From positions 1-64,000 of the forward strand of contig NZ_JARLLG010000008.1 of the NCBI RefSeq assembly GCF_029382255.1: a DNA stretch of 64,000 nt. Direction: 5' to 3'. The position numbers and the translations under genes are program-made. Source of the stretch: Isoptericola croceus (GTDB taxonomy: Bacteria > Actinomycetota > Actinomycetes > Actinomycetales > Cellulomonadaceae). Position 1 is the stretch's first letter. Each line of letters starts with the position of its first letter. The notes under the pieces were generated by a model that was not told the DNA's origin, did no database searches, and was given only the letters and a program-made list of their open reading frames with translations. Positions 7,832-18,800 of this stretch are shown in pieces.

Positions 7832-8851
7832 ATGCCCAGCATCACCTCCACCCAGGTCCAGCTCGCCGCCCGCCCCACCGGCTGGCCCACCGAGGACACC
7901 TTCCGCACCGTCGAGGTCACCTACGGCGACCTCGCTCCGGGCCAGGTCCGCGTCGTCAACGAGTTCGTCTCGGTCGACCCGTACATGCGCGGCCGCATGA
8001 ATGACGTCAAGAGCTATGTCCCGCCCTTCGCGCTCGACGAGACCATGACCGGCGGTGCCGTCGGCCGCGTCGTCGAGTCCGCGGCCGACGACGTCCCGGT
8101 CGGCTCCGTGGTGCTGCACCAGCACGGCTGGCGGGACGTCGTCCAGGAGGACGCCCGCGGGTTCCAGGTGGTCCCCGAGATCCCCGGTGCACCCCTGTCC
8201 CTCTACCTCGGCATCTTCGGCCTCACCGGGCTGACCGCCTACGTCGGCCTGACCGCCGTCGCCGACCTCCACGAGGGCGACACGGTCTTCGTCTCCGGCG
8301 CCGCCGGGGCGGTGGGTACCGCCGTCGGGCAGATCGCCCGCCTCCTCGGCGCCGGGCGCGTCGTCGGCTCGGCAGGCTCGGCGGAGAAGGTCGACCTGCT
8401 CACCGGCAAGTACGGGTACGACGCCGCCTTCAACTACAAGGACGCCCCCGTGCGCCGCCAGCTGCGCGAGGTCACCCCGGACGGTGTCGACGTGTTCTTC
8501 GACAACGTCGGCGGCGACCACCTCGAGGCCGCGCTCGACCGCATGAACACCGGGGGCCGCCTGGCGCTGTGCGGCGCCATCTCGCAGTACAACGACACCG
8601 AGCGCACGCCCGGACCGGACAACCTCGCCAACGCCGTCACCCGCGGCCTGACGCTGAAGGGCTTCACGCTGCCGAGCTACATGGACCACGCCCCGAGGTT
8701 CCGTGAGCTCATGACCGGCTGGTTCTCCGAGGGCAGGATCGCCTACGACGAGACCGTCGTGGACGGCGTCGAGAACGCGCCGCAGGCCTTCCTGGACATG
8801 ATGCGCGGCGGCAACGTCGGCAAGATGGTGGTGCGCACCGGCGCAGCCTGA
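7832..8851 (+). CDS. NADP-dependent zinc-free MDR oxidoreductase (CurA/leukotriene B4 dehydrogenase-like)
   Basis: The 339-residue protein belongs to the zinc-less medium-chain dehydrogenase/reductases that reduce alpha,beta-unsaturated ketones and aldehydes with NADPH. Characteristic motifs are VSVDPYMRGRM, GLTGLTAYVGL, the nucleotide-binding SGAAGAVGTAVGQIA, DVFFDNVGG, CGAISQYN and the terminal GNVGKMVV. No zinc-binding Cys/His set is present. With a TetR regulator holding a conserved Cys next door, a role in reactive carbonyl detoxification is plausible but not shown. The start is the ATG at 7832. Confidence 0.9.
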   Translation: MPSITSTQVQLAARPTGWPTEDTFRTVEVTYGDLAPGQVRVVNEFVSVDPYMRGRMNDVKSYVPPFALDETMTGGAVGRVVESAADDVPVGSVVLHQHGWRDVVQEDARGFQVVPEIPGAPLSLYLGIFGLTGLTAYVGLTAVADLHEGDTVFVSGAAGAVGTAVGQIARLLGAGRVVGSAGSAEKVDLLTGKYGYDAAFNYKDAPVRRQLREVTPDGVDVFFDNVGGDHLEAALDRMNTGGRLALCGAISQYNDTERTPGPDNLANAVTRGLTLKGFTLPSYMDHAPRFRELMTGWFSEGRIAYDETVVDGVENAPQAFLDMMRGGNVGKMVVRTGAA

Positions 8852-8901
8852 CCTTCCACCGACTGATCCTGCCCGGCGAGGCCGCGCGTGGTGCCGGCGC
8901 G

Positions 8902-9888
8902 TCAGGCCGACGCCGCGGCGATCCGCGCGAGCAGGGCGTCACGGCGGTCGCCGGGCAGGAACGACGCGCGCACCGAGTTCTCGGCGAGCCGCACGCGGTG
9001 CTCGTGGCTCAGGCCCAGCGACGTCGTGAGCGCCGCCAGGTTGTCGTCCAGGTAGCCGCCGAAGTACGCGGGGTCGTCGGAGTGCACCGAGACGTTCAGG
9101 CCGCGCTCCAGCATCGCCACGACCGGGTGGTCGGCGACCGTGTCGACCGCCCGCAGCGCGACGTTCGACAGCGGGCACACCGTCATCGGCACCTGCTCCG
9201 CGACGAGCCGGGACACCAGCGCGTCGTCGTCCATCGAGTGGATGCCGTGGTCGATCCGCTCCACGTGCAGCACGTCGAGCGCCTCGGTGACGTACGCGGC
9301 GGGGCCCTCCTCGCCCGCGTGCGCCACGAGGTGCAGCCCGGCGGCCCGCGCCCGGGTGAAGAGCCGCGCGAACTTCGCCGGCGGGTTGCCGACCTCCGCG
9401 GAGTCGAGCCCGATCCCCACGATCGGCGCGCCAGCCGCGAGCAGCCGGTCCAGGACGTCGAGCGCCTCGGCCTCGTCCCTGTCCCGCAGGAACGCCGCGA
9501 TCAGCACCGTCGAGACGCCGTGGTCGTCCTCGCTGGTGGCGAGCACGGAGCCGATCCCCTCGACGACCGTCTCGAGGGGGACACCACGGACCAGGTGCGC
9601 CTGCGGGTCGAACATGATCTCCGCGTGCCGCACCCCCGCCCGCGCGGCCCGCGCGAGGTACGCCGTCGTCATGTCCGCGAAGTCCTGGGGTTCGCGCAGC
9701 ACCGCCATGTTGGCGTAGTAGAGGTCGAGGAACGACTGCAGGTCGCGGAACGCGTAGGCGGCGCGCAGCTCCTCGACGTCGCGGTAGGGCACGGTGACGT
9801 CGTTCCGGCGCGCGAGCTCCATCACGAGCTCGGGCTCCAGCGTGCCCTCGATGTGCAGGTGCAGCTCCGCGTACGGCAGGTGGGTCAT
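8902..9888 (-). CDS. Adenine/adenosine deaminase family protein, probably adenine deaminase
   Basis: The 328-residue protein is a metal-dependent purine deaminase. Metal and catalytic residues are visible: HLHIEG (His10, His12), HAGEEG (His190, Glu193), RIDHG (His214) and SDDPAYFGGY (Asp271/272). The DDPAYFGGY version is characteristic of the bacterial/fungal adenine deaminase branch rather than classical adenosine deaminase, so adenine to hypoxanthine is the favoured reaction. The start codon overlaps the stop of the upstream MFS gene by ATGA, showing translational coupling with a possible purine transporter. Confidence 0.85.
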   Translation of the reverse strand: MTHLPYAELHLHIEGTLEPELVMELARRNDVTVPYRDVEELRAAYAFRDLQSFLDLYYANMAVLREPQDFADMTTAYLARAARAGVRHAEIMFDPQAHLVRGVPLETVVEGIGSVLATSEDDHGVSTVLIAAFLRDRDEAEALDVLDRLLAAGAPIVGIGLDSAEVGNPPAKFARLFTRARAAGLHLVAHAGEEGPAAYVTEALDVLHVERIDHGIHSMDDDALVSRLVAEQVPMTVCPLSNVALRAVDTVADHPVVAMLERGLNVSVHSDDPAYFGGYLDDNLAALTTSLGLSHEHRVRLAENSVRASFLPGDRRDALLARIAAASA

Positions 9889-11147
9889 AGCTTGATCCTC
9901 GGTGTCGCGCGGCGTCCCTGCAGCACGGCGCCGGCGAGGACGATCGCCGCACCGGCGGCGGGGACGACCAGCAGCCCCACCCGCAGGTCGCTCGCGTCGG
10001 AGAGCAGCCCGACGGCCGGCGGCGTCAGGAGGAACCCGAGCCGCATCAGCCAGGTGACGACCATCAGCCCCGTCCCGGCGCGCAGGCCCGGCAGCTCGTC
10101 GGCGGCGTGCATCGCCGCGGGGATCACGGTCGCCACGCCGAAGCCGGCGACGGCGAACCCGACGACGGTCCCGGGGACCGACGGGAAGGCGAGCGCCAGG
10201 CCCATCGAGACGGCGACGAGCACACCGCCGGCGCGCGCCACCGCGCGCTGGCCGAAACGGTCGACGAACCGGTCACCGGTGGCCCGGCCCACGAACTCGG
10301 CCGCCATGAACGCGATGAACGCGGTGGCCGCGACGGCACCCGAGGTGTCGAGCGACCCGGACAGGTAGACGGCGGCCCAGGAGTTCGTGGCCTCCTCGAC
10401 CACGGTGCCGGAGATGGCGACGACGACGAACGCGGCCAGCAGGAACAGGGTCCTCCCGCGCAGGGCCGACGGCGGCACGGCGACGTTCGAGGTGGCCGGG
10501 CGGGCCGCGGCGGCCGGGCGCGCCTCGGCCGCGCGCTCGTCGGCTGCCCGCTCCTCGCCGTCGAGCCCCGGCAGGCAGAACCGCAGCGTGGCGAGCGCGA
10601 CCGCCGAGAAGAGCACGCCGGTGACCGCGAGGTGGATCCCGAGCGGGATCTCGAGCGCGATCGCCGCGGCGGCCATCGCTCCGCCCACCACGCACCCGAC
10701 CGACCACAGCGCGTGGAACGAGTTGAAGATCGACCTGCCGTACCGGCGCTGGACCCGCAGGCCGTGCGCGTTCTGAGCGACGTCGGTGAACGCGTCCGAC
10801 GCGCCCGCGGCGAACAGCGCGGCGACGAACAGCGCCAGGGACGGCGCCGCGCCGGCGCACAGCACCCCGACGGACGTCAGGACCGTCCCGAACGCCGCGA
10901 CGCGCGCCGACCCCAGCCGACGGACCACGGCACCCGTCGCCAGGCCGGAGACGATCGCCCCCGCCGGGAACGCGACGACCGCCAGCCCGTACACGGTGTT
11001 GCTGAGGTCCAGTGCGGTCTTGATCTCGGGGTACCGGGGCAGCAGGTTGGCGAACAGCGCACCGTTCGTCAGGAACAGCGCGGCGACGGCGGCACGTGCC
11101 CGCCGCTCCGTCCGGCCCGGCCTCCCGGGCGTGGTCACGGTGCTCAT
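9885..11147 (-). CDS. MFS transporter
   Basis: The 420-residue protein has 12 predicted hydrophobic segments and a cytoplasmic acidic/Ala-rich loop in the middle (about 195-230), typical of major facilitator permeases. The first helices contain [19 protein letters not shown] and [18 protein letters not shown], close to the YbjJ/FucP-like branch. It is the first gene of a two-gene operon and overlaps the deaminase by 4 bp, so purine base or nucleoside transport (or export of a deamination product) is a reasonable guess. Substrate is not shown by sequence. Confidence 0.82.
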   Translation of the reverse strand: MSTVTTPGRPGRTERRARAAVAALFLTNGALFANLLPRYPEIKTALDLSNTVYGLAVVAFPAGAIVSGLATGAVVRRLGSARVAAFGTVLTSVGVLCAGAAPSLALFVAALFAAGASDAFTDVAQNAHGLRVQRRYGRSIFNSFHALWSVGCVVGGAMAAAAIALEIPLGIHLAVTGVLFSAVALATLRFCLPGLDGEERAADERAAEARPAAAARPATSNVAVPPSALRGRTLFLLAAFVVVAISGTVVEEATNSWAAVYLSGSLDTSGAVAATAFIAFMAAEFVGRATGDRFVDRFGQRAVARAGGVLVAVSMGLALAFPSVPGTVVGFAVAGFGVATVIPAAMHAADELPGLRAGTGLMVVTWLMRLGFLLTPPAVGLLSDASDLRVGLLVVPAAGAAIVLAGAVLQGRRATPRIKL

Positions 11148-11265
11148 CGTGGGCCATCATCGCGCAGCCGTTCCCGCTCGGCAGCGCCGGTGGCCGACGT
11201 CGCTGGGCGGGCACGCCGGGCGCCTGGATATCCTGGCTCCCTCCGGAAGGACGGAGGGAGCATCC

Positions 11266-12852
11266 GTGGCCAGCACCCGTCCCGAGGTCCGCACGCGCGC
11301 CGGCCGGGTGCGCGGCTCGTGGCGAGGAGTCCCGGGTGCGCCCCGCTCGACGGCGGTGTTCCTCGGCATCCCCTACGCCGAACCGCCGACGGGCGACCTC
11401 CGCTTCGCGCCGCCGGTGCCCCACCCGAGGTGGCACGGCGTCCGCGAGGCCACCGCCTACGGCCCGACGCCGCAGCGCGGCGACGCCGGCATCACGCTCA
11501 TCCCCGAGCCGTCCGTCCCGGGCGACGCGACCCTGAGCGTCAACGTCTTCACCCCGGCGCCGGACGACACCGCGCGGCTGCCCGTGCTGGTCTACGTCCA
11601 CGGCGGCGGGTACACCTCCGGGTCGCCGGCGAGCCCCTGGTACGACGGCGCGGCGTTCGCCCGTGACGGCGTCGTCACCGTGACCCTGTCGTACCGCCTG
11701 GGCTTCGACGGCTTCGGGTGGGTCGACGGCGCTGCGTCGAACCGAGGGGTGCGCGACTGGATCCTCGCCCTGGAGTGGGTCCAGCAGAACGTCGCACGGT
11801 TCGGTGGCGACCCGGACCAGGTGACGATCGCCGGGCAGTCGGCCGGCGGCGGCGCGGTGCTCACCCTGCTCGGGATGCCGGCGGCCCAGCACCTCTTCCG
11901 TGCCGCGTGGTGCCAGTCGGGCGCGCTCGCGGACGTCCCCGAGGACCGCGCCCGCCAGGTCGCACGACGCCTCGCCGGGGCTGCCGGGGTCGATCCCACG
12001 CTCGACGGCTTCCGGAGCGTGCCAGAAGCCCGGGCCCTCGCGCTGCAGAAGGAGGCGGCACGGCCTCCGGGCGGACCGCTCACCCTCGCCGTCGACGAGC
12101 TGAGCAACGGCACCTCCCTCGGCCCGGTCGTGGACGGCGACCTGATCCCCCGCCCCACGATCGCCTCGCTCCGCGCCGGGGTCGGTGGCGACAAGCCGCT
12201 CGTGCTCGGCACGGCCGACGACGAGTTCTCGATGGTGCTCGACGGCGTCCGGCGCGGGCTCCGGTGGGTCCCGCCGGGCCTCGCCCTGACCCTGCTGAGA
12301 GTCCCGCGGACCCGGCGACGCGCCTACCTGGAGGCGAACGCCGCCCTGCGTGCGCAGGGCACGGCGCGACTCCTCGGGAGGTACGTCACCGACATGGTGT
12401 TCCGGCGCGAGGTGGTGCAGGTCGCCCGGGCCCGCGACACAGCGGCCCCGACGGCGCCGACCTGGATTTACCGGTTCGCGTGGACGTCCCCGACCCACGG
12501 CATCGCCCTGCACTGCCTCGACGTGCCGTTCTTCTTCGACGTCCTCGACGCACCGGGCGTGGAGCGGATCGCCGGCGACCGCCCACCGCAGCGCCTGGCG
12601 GACGAGGTGCACGGCGCGGCCGCGGCGTTCGTCCGTACGCTCGACCCGGGCTGGACCTCCTGGACCGACGCCCCGGGCACGGCGCGCGTCTGGGACACGA
12701 CCGGCCCCGGCGAGCAGGCTGACGCCTACGCCGGTGCCGAGCCGCTGGTGCGGTCCCGTCCCGTTCCGGCCGACGGCGCCTCGGCCGGCGCGGACGTCAG
12801 CGCAGCTGACGCACCGCGAGCTCCACGCCGCGCAGCTCGGCCAGGCCCTTGA
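11266..12852 (+). CDS. Type B carboxylesterase
   Basis: The 528-residue enzyme starts with GTG at 11266, 7 bases after cggaggga. It has the carboxylesterase fold: [16 protein letters not shown], the oxyanion hole HGGGY (112-116), the nucleophile elbow GQSAGGG (Ser192), and [10 protein letters not shown] with the likely catalytic His. It lacks a signal peptide and should hydrolyse esters in the cytoplasm. The last 18 codons (from 12797) read through the antisense of a uxuA 3' fragment, so the C-terminus overlaps the end of a convergent, now broken gene. Confidence 0.88.
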   Translation: MASTRPEVRTRAGRVRGSWRGVPGAPRSTAVFLGIPYAEPPTGDLRFAPPVPHPRWHGVREATAYGPTPQRGDAGITLIPEPSVPGDATLSVNVFTPAPDDTARLPVLVYVHGGGYTSGSPASPWYDGAAFARDGVVTVTLSYRLGFDGFGWVDGAASNRGVRDWILALEWVQQNVARFGGDPDQVTIAGQSAGGGAVLTLLGMPAAQHLFRAAWCQSGALADVPEDRARQVARRLAGAAGVDPTLDGFRSVPEARALALQKEAARPPGGPLTLAVDELSNGTSLGPVVDGDLIPRPTIASLRAGVGGDKPLVLGTADDEFSMVLDGVRRGLRWVPPGLALTLLRVPRTRRRAYLEANAALRAQGTARLLGRYVTDMVFRREVVQVARARDTAAPTAPTWIYRFAWTSPTHGIALHCLDVPFFFDVLDAPGVERIAGDRPPQRLADEVHGAAAAFVRTLDPGWTSWTDAPGTARVWDTTGPGEQADAYAGAEPLVRSRPVPADGASAGADVSAADAPRAPRRAARPGP

Positions 12853-13030
12853 GCCGCCCCACCAACGAGTAGCCGGGCCGCCGTGCTCCTCGCGGACGAT
12901 GGCGTCGATGACGCCCACCATGTCGACGTCGCCGCCGAGGTGGGCGGCCTCGTGGAAGGTGCGCGGCTCGGTCTCGCGGCGGGTGGAGCGCAGGTGGGCG
13001 AAGTGGATCCGGGGGGCGAACTCGTCTGGA
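12797..13030 (-). pseudogene. Broken second copy of the uxuA 3' end
   Basis: This stretch repeats the 3' third of the mannonate dehydratase gene at about 14587-14910, with roughly 91 bases deleted in two places (about 76 and 15), so the frame changes. One frame gives [19 protein letters not shown]; after the deletion a second gives [25 protein letters not shown] then stop. Several point differences show that the copies are not recent. Upstream homology ends near 13030. It overlaps the esterase end by 56 bp. Confidence 0.85.
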
Positions 13031-13088
13031 TTCGTCGGCGAGCAAGTTGAGCAAGAGCCGACAGGAACAGTGCCGTGACTGCGCTGCG

Positions 13089-13460
13089 TCACGTGGAGCA
13101 ACGGGCGTAGTCCTCGATCTTGCGGTCGATGAGGGCGAGAGCGCTCTCGAGTTGACGGCGCTTGGCGAGGATGCGTTCGCGGTGTTCTCGCAGCAGGTCG
13201 AGCCGTTCTTGCACCCCGTCGGGGTCGTTCGCTATTAGCCTCGTGAAGGAGGCGATGTCGGCGAGGGGCATCCCGGTCTCGCGCAGGCGCAGCAGCACCT
13301 CGATCAGATGCACGTCCTCGTCGCTGTATCGGCGGCGGCCAGCGGCATCCCGGGACGGCTCTGGCAGGATGCCGCGACGCTCGTAGTAGCGGACGGTGTC
13401 GGGATCCAGACCGAACCGCGCCGCGACAGCGCCCACCGCCTGATGGGTGTCGATACTCAT
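13089..13460 (-). CDS. MerR-family transcriptional regulator
   Basis: The 123-residue protein begins at ATG 13460, which overlaps the stop of the aldo/keto reductase gene as ATGA. The MerR winged HTH is clear ([42 protein letters not shown] split as HTH, wing and helix), followed by [10 protein letters not shown] and a coiled-coil dimer helix ending DYARCST. With a single Cys near the end and no metal-binding loop it is probably not a metal sensor, more a redox or ligand type. It likely controls the aldo/keto reductase promoter at 14427-14457, which has MerR geometry. Confidence 0.88.
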   Translation of the reverse strand: MSIDTHQAVGAVAARFGLDPDTVRYYERRGILPEPSRDAAGRRRYSDEDVHLIEVLLRLRETGMPLADIASFTRLIANDPDGVQERLDLLREHRERILAKRRQLESALALIDRKIEDYARCST

Positions 13461-14419
13461 CCAGCCATCCTGACAGCCTCCAGCGCATGGATGTCCTGCT
13501 GCGGCAGCGTCGTCTTCACCGCGGTCGCGGCCGAGCGCAGCTGCTCGATTGAGGAGACGCCCACCACCGGGAGCACCCCGGTCGCGCGCTGGGCCATCCA
13601 TGCGAGAACCGTTTGCCCGCTGTCGAGACCAGAGCGGCCGGCAACCTGTGCGAGCACGGCAAGAGCCTCGCGGTTCGCTGGCGTGTCGTATCCGTCCGGC
13701 AGCGGCCGATCGGGTCGTGTGTACGCGCCGGAGAGCAGTGGCGAGTAGCCGAGCATCGTGATCCCGCCCGCCGCGCACTCCGCGGCCACAGCGTCATCGA
13801 GCAGGACGTGCGGCGACAGGTCCGTGCCGACCGCCGGATTCAGGAACGTGAATCGCTGTTGCAGGAACCGGTAGCCCCTGTCGTGACCGCTCGCGGCGTC
13901 GATGGCTTCCCTGAGGCGCGGGGCAGGCAGATTGCTCGCGCCGATCTCGCCCACCAGTCCCTCGTCGCGAAGCTCTTCCATCGCACCGATCGTCTCGGCG
14001 AGCGGCACCGTCTCGTCGTCGATGTGGGCGTAGAGAAGGTCGACACGATCAGTACCCAACCGTGCCAGCGATGCGTGGAGCTGCCCGCGGATCGCGGTGG
14101 GACTCAGACCGACGGCATCGGCCAGATTCTTGCTGCCGTGCCGTGGCCTGGCACCCACCTTCGTGGAGAGAAAGATGTCATCGCGACGCCCCGGATGTGC
14201 GGCGAACCATCGTCCGAGGCACTCCTCGGACTCGCCGCCGGTCCCGCCGGGAACCCAGAACGCGTAGTTGTTCGCCGTGTCCCACGTACGAACGCCCAGG
14301 TCGAACGCCTCGTCCAGGACGTCGACGCCGATGGCCTCCGGAACGGTCGTGCCGAAGTACATCGTGCCCAACGTCATCTCGCGCGGTCCGCTCAGACTCC
14401 TCGTTGCTTCCCCATCCAT
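13457..14419 (-). CDS. Aldo/keto reductase
   Basis: The 320-residue enzyme reduces carbonyls with NADPH. The catalytic tetrad of the family is present: Asp47 and Tyr52 in DTANNY, Lys87 in STKVG, His132 in YAHID; GIGASNL and SPLLSGAY are also typical. I chose the ATG at 14419 because a MerR-type -10 lies 7 bases upstream, implying a leaderless transcript; an ATG at 14428 is the alternative. GC content is visibly lower than in the flanking genes. It is the first gene of a two-gene operon with merR, and the pair sits between the two uxuA 3' copies, so it was probably inserted there. Confidence 0.87.
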   Translation of the reverse strand: MDGEATRSLSGPREMTLGTMYFGTTVPEAIGVDVLDEAFDLGVRTWDTANNYAFWVPGGTGGESEECLGRWFAAHPGRRDDIFLSTKVGARPRHGSKNLADAVGLSPTAIRGQLHASLARLGTDRVDLLYAHIDDETVPLAETIGAMEELRDEGLVGEIGASNLPAPRLREAIDAASGHDRGYRFLQQRFTFLNPAVGTDLSPHVLLDDAVAAECAAGGITMLGYSPLLSGAYTRPDRPLPDGYDTPANREALAVLAQVAGRSGLDSGQTVLAWMAQRATGVLPVVGVSSIEQLRSAATAVKTTLPQQDIHALEAVRMAG

Positions 14420-14426
14420 GATGGCC

Positions 14427-14457
14427 ATGTTCCGAGTTGGACCGTGGTCCAGGTCAA
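14427..14457 (-). promoter_or_regulatory. MerR-type promoter of the aldo/keto reductase-merR operon
   Basis: On the minus strand a -35 TTGACC (14452-14457) and a -10 GAACAT (14427-14432) are separated by 19 bp, the long spacer of MerR-activated promoters. The spacer contains the perfect dyad tggaccgtggtcca (14438-14451). Transcription would start near the ATG at 14419. Confidence 0.6.
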
Positions 14458-14563
14458 CTACATCCTCGACATTGACTTCTGAGTTCCCCTGGACCAGCAC
14501 GCCGCCACGATCGATCCAACCCGTACCCAGCCGACGCTCAGCGTGAGTACCCGAGGTTGGAGC

Positions 14564-15766
14564 TCACCTCCTGAACGTTTGCGAACGCGCCAGCTGACGC
14601 ACCGCGAGCTCCACGCCGCGCAGCTCGGCCAGGCCCTTGAGCCGCCCCACCAACGAGTAGCCGGGCACGGCTGCCGCGCGCTCCGACGCCTGCTCGGCCA
14701 GCAGCAGGTGGCCGTGGTCCGGACGCATCGGGATCCGGGCGCCGCCGTGCTCCTCGCGGCGCCGCTCCTCGCGGACGATGGCGTCGATGACGCCCACCAT
14801 GTCGACGTCGCCGCCGAGGTGGGTGGCCTCGTGGAAGGTGCGCGGGTCGGTCTCGCGGCGGGTGGAGCGCAGGTGAGCGAAGTGGATGCGCGGGGCGAAC
14901 TCGTCGATCATCGCGACCAGGTCGTTCTCTGCCAGCACGCCGAAGGAGCCGGTGCAGAAGGTCAGCCCGCTGGTGGGGCTGGGCACGGCGTCGAGCAGCC
15001 ATCGCGCGTCGGCGGCCGTCGACATGATCCGGGGCAGCCCGAGCACGGGGCGCGGCGGGTCGTCGGGGTGGATGCCGAGGCGCACGCCGCACTCCTCGGC
15101 GACGGGGACGATCGCCTCCAGGAAGCCCACGAGAGCCTCCCGCAGGGAGGCGTCGTCGACGTCGGCGTAGGCCTCGAGCTCGGCGCGCAGACCGTCGAGC
15201 GTCCACGCCTCCTCCGAGCCCGGAAGACCTGCGGAGACGGTCTCGACCAGCCGGTCGACCTCCGGGGGCGTCATGGCGTCGAGGTGGCGGCGGGCGCGCT
15301 CGACCTCGGCGTCGGTGTAGTCGGCCTCGGCGCCGGGGCGCTCCAGCAGGAAGAGGTCGAACGCCGCGAAGGCGTCCTGGTCGAACCGCAGCGCCAGCGC
15401 CCCGTCCGGGAGCGGGTAGGCGAGGTCGGTCCGCACCCAGTCCAGCACCGGCATGAAGTTGTAGCAGATGACGTCGATACCGCACGCGGCGACGTTGCGC
15501 ACGCTCTGGGCGTACGTCTCGAGCCACCGCTCGTAGCCGGGCGCGCGGCGCTTGACGTCGTCGTGCACGGGGATGCTCTCCACGACCGACCAGCGCAGGC
15601 CGGCCGCCTCGATCTGCTCCTTGCGCGCGGAGATCGCCTCGACCGTCCACACCTCACCGTTGGGGACGTCGTGCAGCGCGGTGACCACGCCCGTGGCACC
15701 GGTCTGGCGGACGTCCGCCAGCGTGATCGGGTCGCGCGGTCCGAACCAGCGCCAGGTGTGCTCCAT
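14564..15766 (-). CDS. uxuA: Mannonate dehydratase
   Basis: UxuA converts D-mannonate to 2-keto-3-deoxygluconate in glucuronate breakdown. The 400-residue protein starts [10 protein letters not shown] at 15766 (ggagg 7 bases upstream). Family motifs include [54 protein letters not shown] and a His/Asp-rich HLGGDVDM and MRPDHGH, the metal site. The last residues ARSQTFRR differ from the QLR-stop of the partial copy at 12797, so the C-terminus seems to have been replaced when the merR block was inserted. It is divergent from the GH115 gene and shares its operators, consistent with glucuronate released from xylan. Confidence 0.93.
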   Translation of the reverse strand: MEHTWRWFGPRDPITLADVRQTGATGVVTALHDVPNGEVWTVEAISARKEQIEAAGLRWSVVESIPVHDDVKRRAPGYERWLETYAQSVRNVAACGIDVICYNFMPVLDWVRTDLAYPLPDGALALRFDQDAFAAFDLFLLERPGAEADYTDAEVERARRHLDAMTPPEVDRLVETVSAGLPGSEEAWTLDGLRAELEAYADVDDASLREALVGFLEAIVPVAEECGVRLGIHPDDPPRPVLGLPRIMSTAADARWLLDAVPSPTSGLTFCTGSFGVLAENDLVAMIDEFAPRIHFAHLRSTRRETDPRTFHEATHLGGDVDMVGVIDAIVREERRREEHGGARIPMRPDHGHLLLAEQASERAAAVPGYSLVGRLKGLAELRGVELAVRQLARSQTFRR

Positions 15767-15795
15767 CGTCATCCTCCAGATCGCTCCATCGTCGA

Positions 15796-15867
15796 TGGCA
15801 AACGTTGTCACGAGACCTCGTCGCGGTCAACTGGCCCTGCGTTTGCTGGACCGACAAACGTTTGCAC
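15796..15867. promoter_or_regulatory. Paired LacI operators between uxuA and the GH115 gene
   Basis: tggcaaacgttgtca (15796-15810) and gacaaacgtttgcac (15853-15867) are CG-centred near-palindromes of LacI type about 57 bp apart, with an extra half-site cgtttgc at 15840-15846. They cover the divergent promoters. The regulator is probably the LacI protein encoded at 19544, immediately after the GH115 gene. Confidence 0.7.
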
Positions 15868-15881
15868 TTTAGGATCGGCCC

Positions 15882-18800
15882 ATGAGCTATGTCATCGACG
15901 ACCGCGACGGCACGACGCTGGCCGCCGCCGGCCGCACGACGGCGGTCGCCGTCGACCCGGGCGAGGCCACCGCTGTGCTCCGCGCCACCGATCACCTGGT
16001 CACCGACCTCGCCCGCGTCTGCGCCGGGGCAGACGTCCTCGGCACCGACGACGGGGCGCACGCCACCGTCGTCGTGGGCACGCTCGGGACGAGCCAGCTG
16101 GTGGACGACGCCGTCGCCGACGGTCGCCTCGACGTCACCGCGCTGCTCGACGACGACGGCCGGCCCGCCTGGGAGGCGTTCTTCGTGCGGACCGTCGGTG
16201 ACCAGCTCTGGATCGTGGGCGCCGACCGGCGCGGCACCGTCTTCGGGGTCTACGACCTGTGCGAGCGCGCCGGCGTCTCCCCGTGGCACTGGTTCGCCGA
16301 CGTCCCCGTGCGGACCCGCGAGCACGTGACCGTCGCGCGCACGACCGACCACGCGGACCGTCCCGCGGTGCGCTACCGCGGCATCTTCCTCAACGACGAG
16401 GAGGAGCTCGACGCCTGGGCCCGCAAGCACACCCCCGACGGCACCATCGGGCCGACCCTCTACGCCCACGTGTTCGAGCTCGTGCTGCGCCTCAAGGGCA
16501 ACTACCTGTGGCCCGCCATGCACGTCAACGCCTTCAACGCCGACCCGGCCAACGGCCGGCTCGCGCACGAGGCCGGGATCGTCATCGGCACCAGCCACTG
16601 CGACATGCTGCTGCGCTCCAACGAGCACGAGTGGGCGCCCTGGGCGGCGGAACAGGCCCGGGCGGGCCACGTCGTCGAGTACGACTACTCGATCGAGGGC
16701 ACCAACCGCGACCTGCTCCACCAGTACTGGCGCGAGAGCATCCAGCAGAACGCCGACTACGAGGTCGGCTGGACCGTCGGCATGCGTGGCATCCACGACA
16801 CCGGGTTCATCACCTCCCGGATCGACGACGACCCGGAGCGTTCCGAGGACGAGAAGCACCGGGCGCGCGTCGCGCTGCTCAACCAGCTCATCGACGACCA
16901 GCGGGCGCTGCTGGCCGACGAGCTCGGCGCGGAGCGCGCCGCCGGGGAGCTGCAGTGCTTCGTCCCGTACAAGGAGGTGCTCCCCCTCTACGACGACGGC
17001 GTCGAGATCCCCGAGGACGTCACGCTGATCTGGTCCGACGACAGCTTCGGGCACGTCCGCCGCTTCCCGGACGAGGCCGAGCGCCGACGCAGCGGCGGTC
17101 ACGGGCTGTACTACCACTCGTCGTACTGGTCGCCGCCGTCGCGCAGCTACCTCTTCATCTCCTCCATGCCGCTCACGCTCATGAAGAACGAGCTGAACAA
17201 GGCCTGGGACCGCGGGATCCGCACGCTGTGGGTCAACAACGTCGGCGCTCTCAAGCCCCTCGAGCAGGACACGGAGTTCTTCCTGCGATACGCCTGGGAG
17301 GTCGGCAAGGAGGAGGACGGCCACCAGACCACGACAGCCGACGTCCCGACCTGGACACGCGACTGGGTGGACCGGTCGTTCTCCGGCGGCATCGGCGAGC
17401 GCGTGGGGCCGATCATCGAGGAGTTCGCGCAGGTCACCGACGTGCGCAAGATCGAGCACCTGAGCGGCCAGGCCTTCTCGCAGACGGCGTTCGGCGACGA
17501 GGCCGCCCGACGGCTCGACCGGCTGCGTCAGCTGGCCGAGGAGGTGTCCACCGTGTGGGCGGGGCTGCCCGACCGCGAGCGCGACGCGTTCTTCCAGCTC
17601 GTGGCGCTGCGGGTGCACGCCTCCTACCTGACCAACGCCCAGTTCGTTCACGCCGACCGCTCGGCGCTCGCCTACGCCCAGGGCAAGATGGCGGCCGCGG
17701 ACCACCACCTGGCCCTGTCGCGACGCTTCGACGGCTACAAGCGCGCCATGCTCCGCTCGTACAACGCGGTCATGTCCGGTGGCAAGTGGGACGGGATCAT
17801 GACGCCGGAGGACTTCCCGCCCCCGGCCACCGCCCTCTTCCCGGCCGCCCGACCGGCCCTGGAGATCGCCGAGGCCGGGCTCGGCGTCGTCGTGTGGGGC
17901 CAGGAACCGACAGGCTCCGACGCCGCCGAGCTCGCGCTGGACTTCGCGGCGTACGGCACGCGGGCGAAGTGGATCGAGGTGTTCAACACCGGCGCCGGCG
18001 AGATCGAGGTCACCCTGCGGGCCGACCCGTGGATCGAGCTCGGTGCCGAGCGTCTCACCGTCGGCACCGAGCGCCGCGTCGCCGTCCGCGTCCCCGCGGA
18101 CGCCGCGGACCGGGCGGGCGAGATCGTGGTGCGCTGCGAGACCGACGGGAGCACCGTCGTCGTCCCCGTGCGGACCCACGGCACAGTGCTGACGGGCGGT
18201 GTGCCCGACGACGGGTGCGCGGTCGAGGCCGACGGGTACGTCTCGCTGCAGGCCGACGCGCCGGACGAGCAGCACGACTCCGCGGAGAGCTCGTGGGCCG
18301 TCGTGCCCGGGCTCGGCCGCGGGGGCGGAGGGCTGCTCGAGGCGCGTGGCCGGGCCGCGAGCGCCGACCCGCGCCACCTGCACGACGGCGGGTCGGTCGG
18401 CTTCCACGTCCACCTGGAGACCGCCGGCGCGCACCTGCTGGAGCTGTACCGGTTCCCCAACCTGGACTCCACCGGGCGTCTGCGGGTCGGGGTGTCGGTG
18501 GACGACCAGCCCACCGTGCTCGTCGAGTCGCCCACCACGGACGAGCACCGCGGGGTATGGGAGCAGGCCGTGGTCGAGAACGTCGAGCGACTGACGGTCC
18601 GGCTGCCGTTCCTGGGTGCGGGTTCGCACACGATCCGCCTGCACGTGGTCGACGAGTGGTTCGCCCTGTCCTCGCTGGTGCTGTGGACCGGCGAGCGGCG
18701 CACCACGGCTCTCGCCCCGCCGTCGAGCACCCGTGCCGGTCAGCCCGCACCCCGGCGTGACGACCCCGACCCCTCGCAGGCGGACCTCACCGCGCTGGAC

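Noticed and set aside
10273-13488. 1071-codon frame on the minus strand across the MFS and esterase genes
   Set aside because: Low-complexity Arg/Gly/Pro composition and overlap with three supported genes show that it is a shadow; only its uxuA-like part was kept as a pseudogene.
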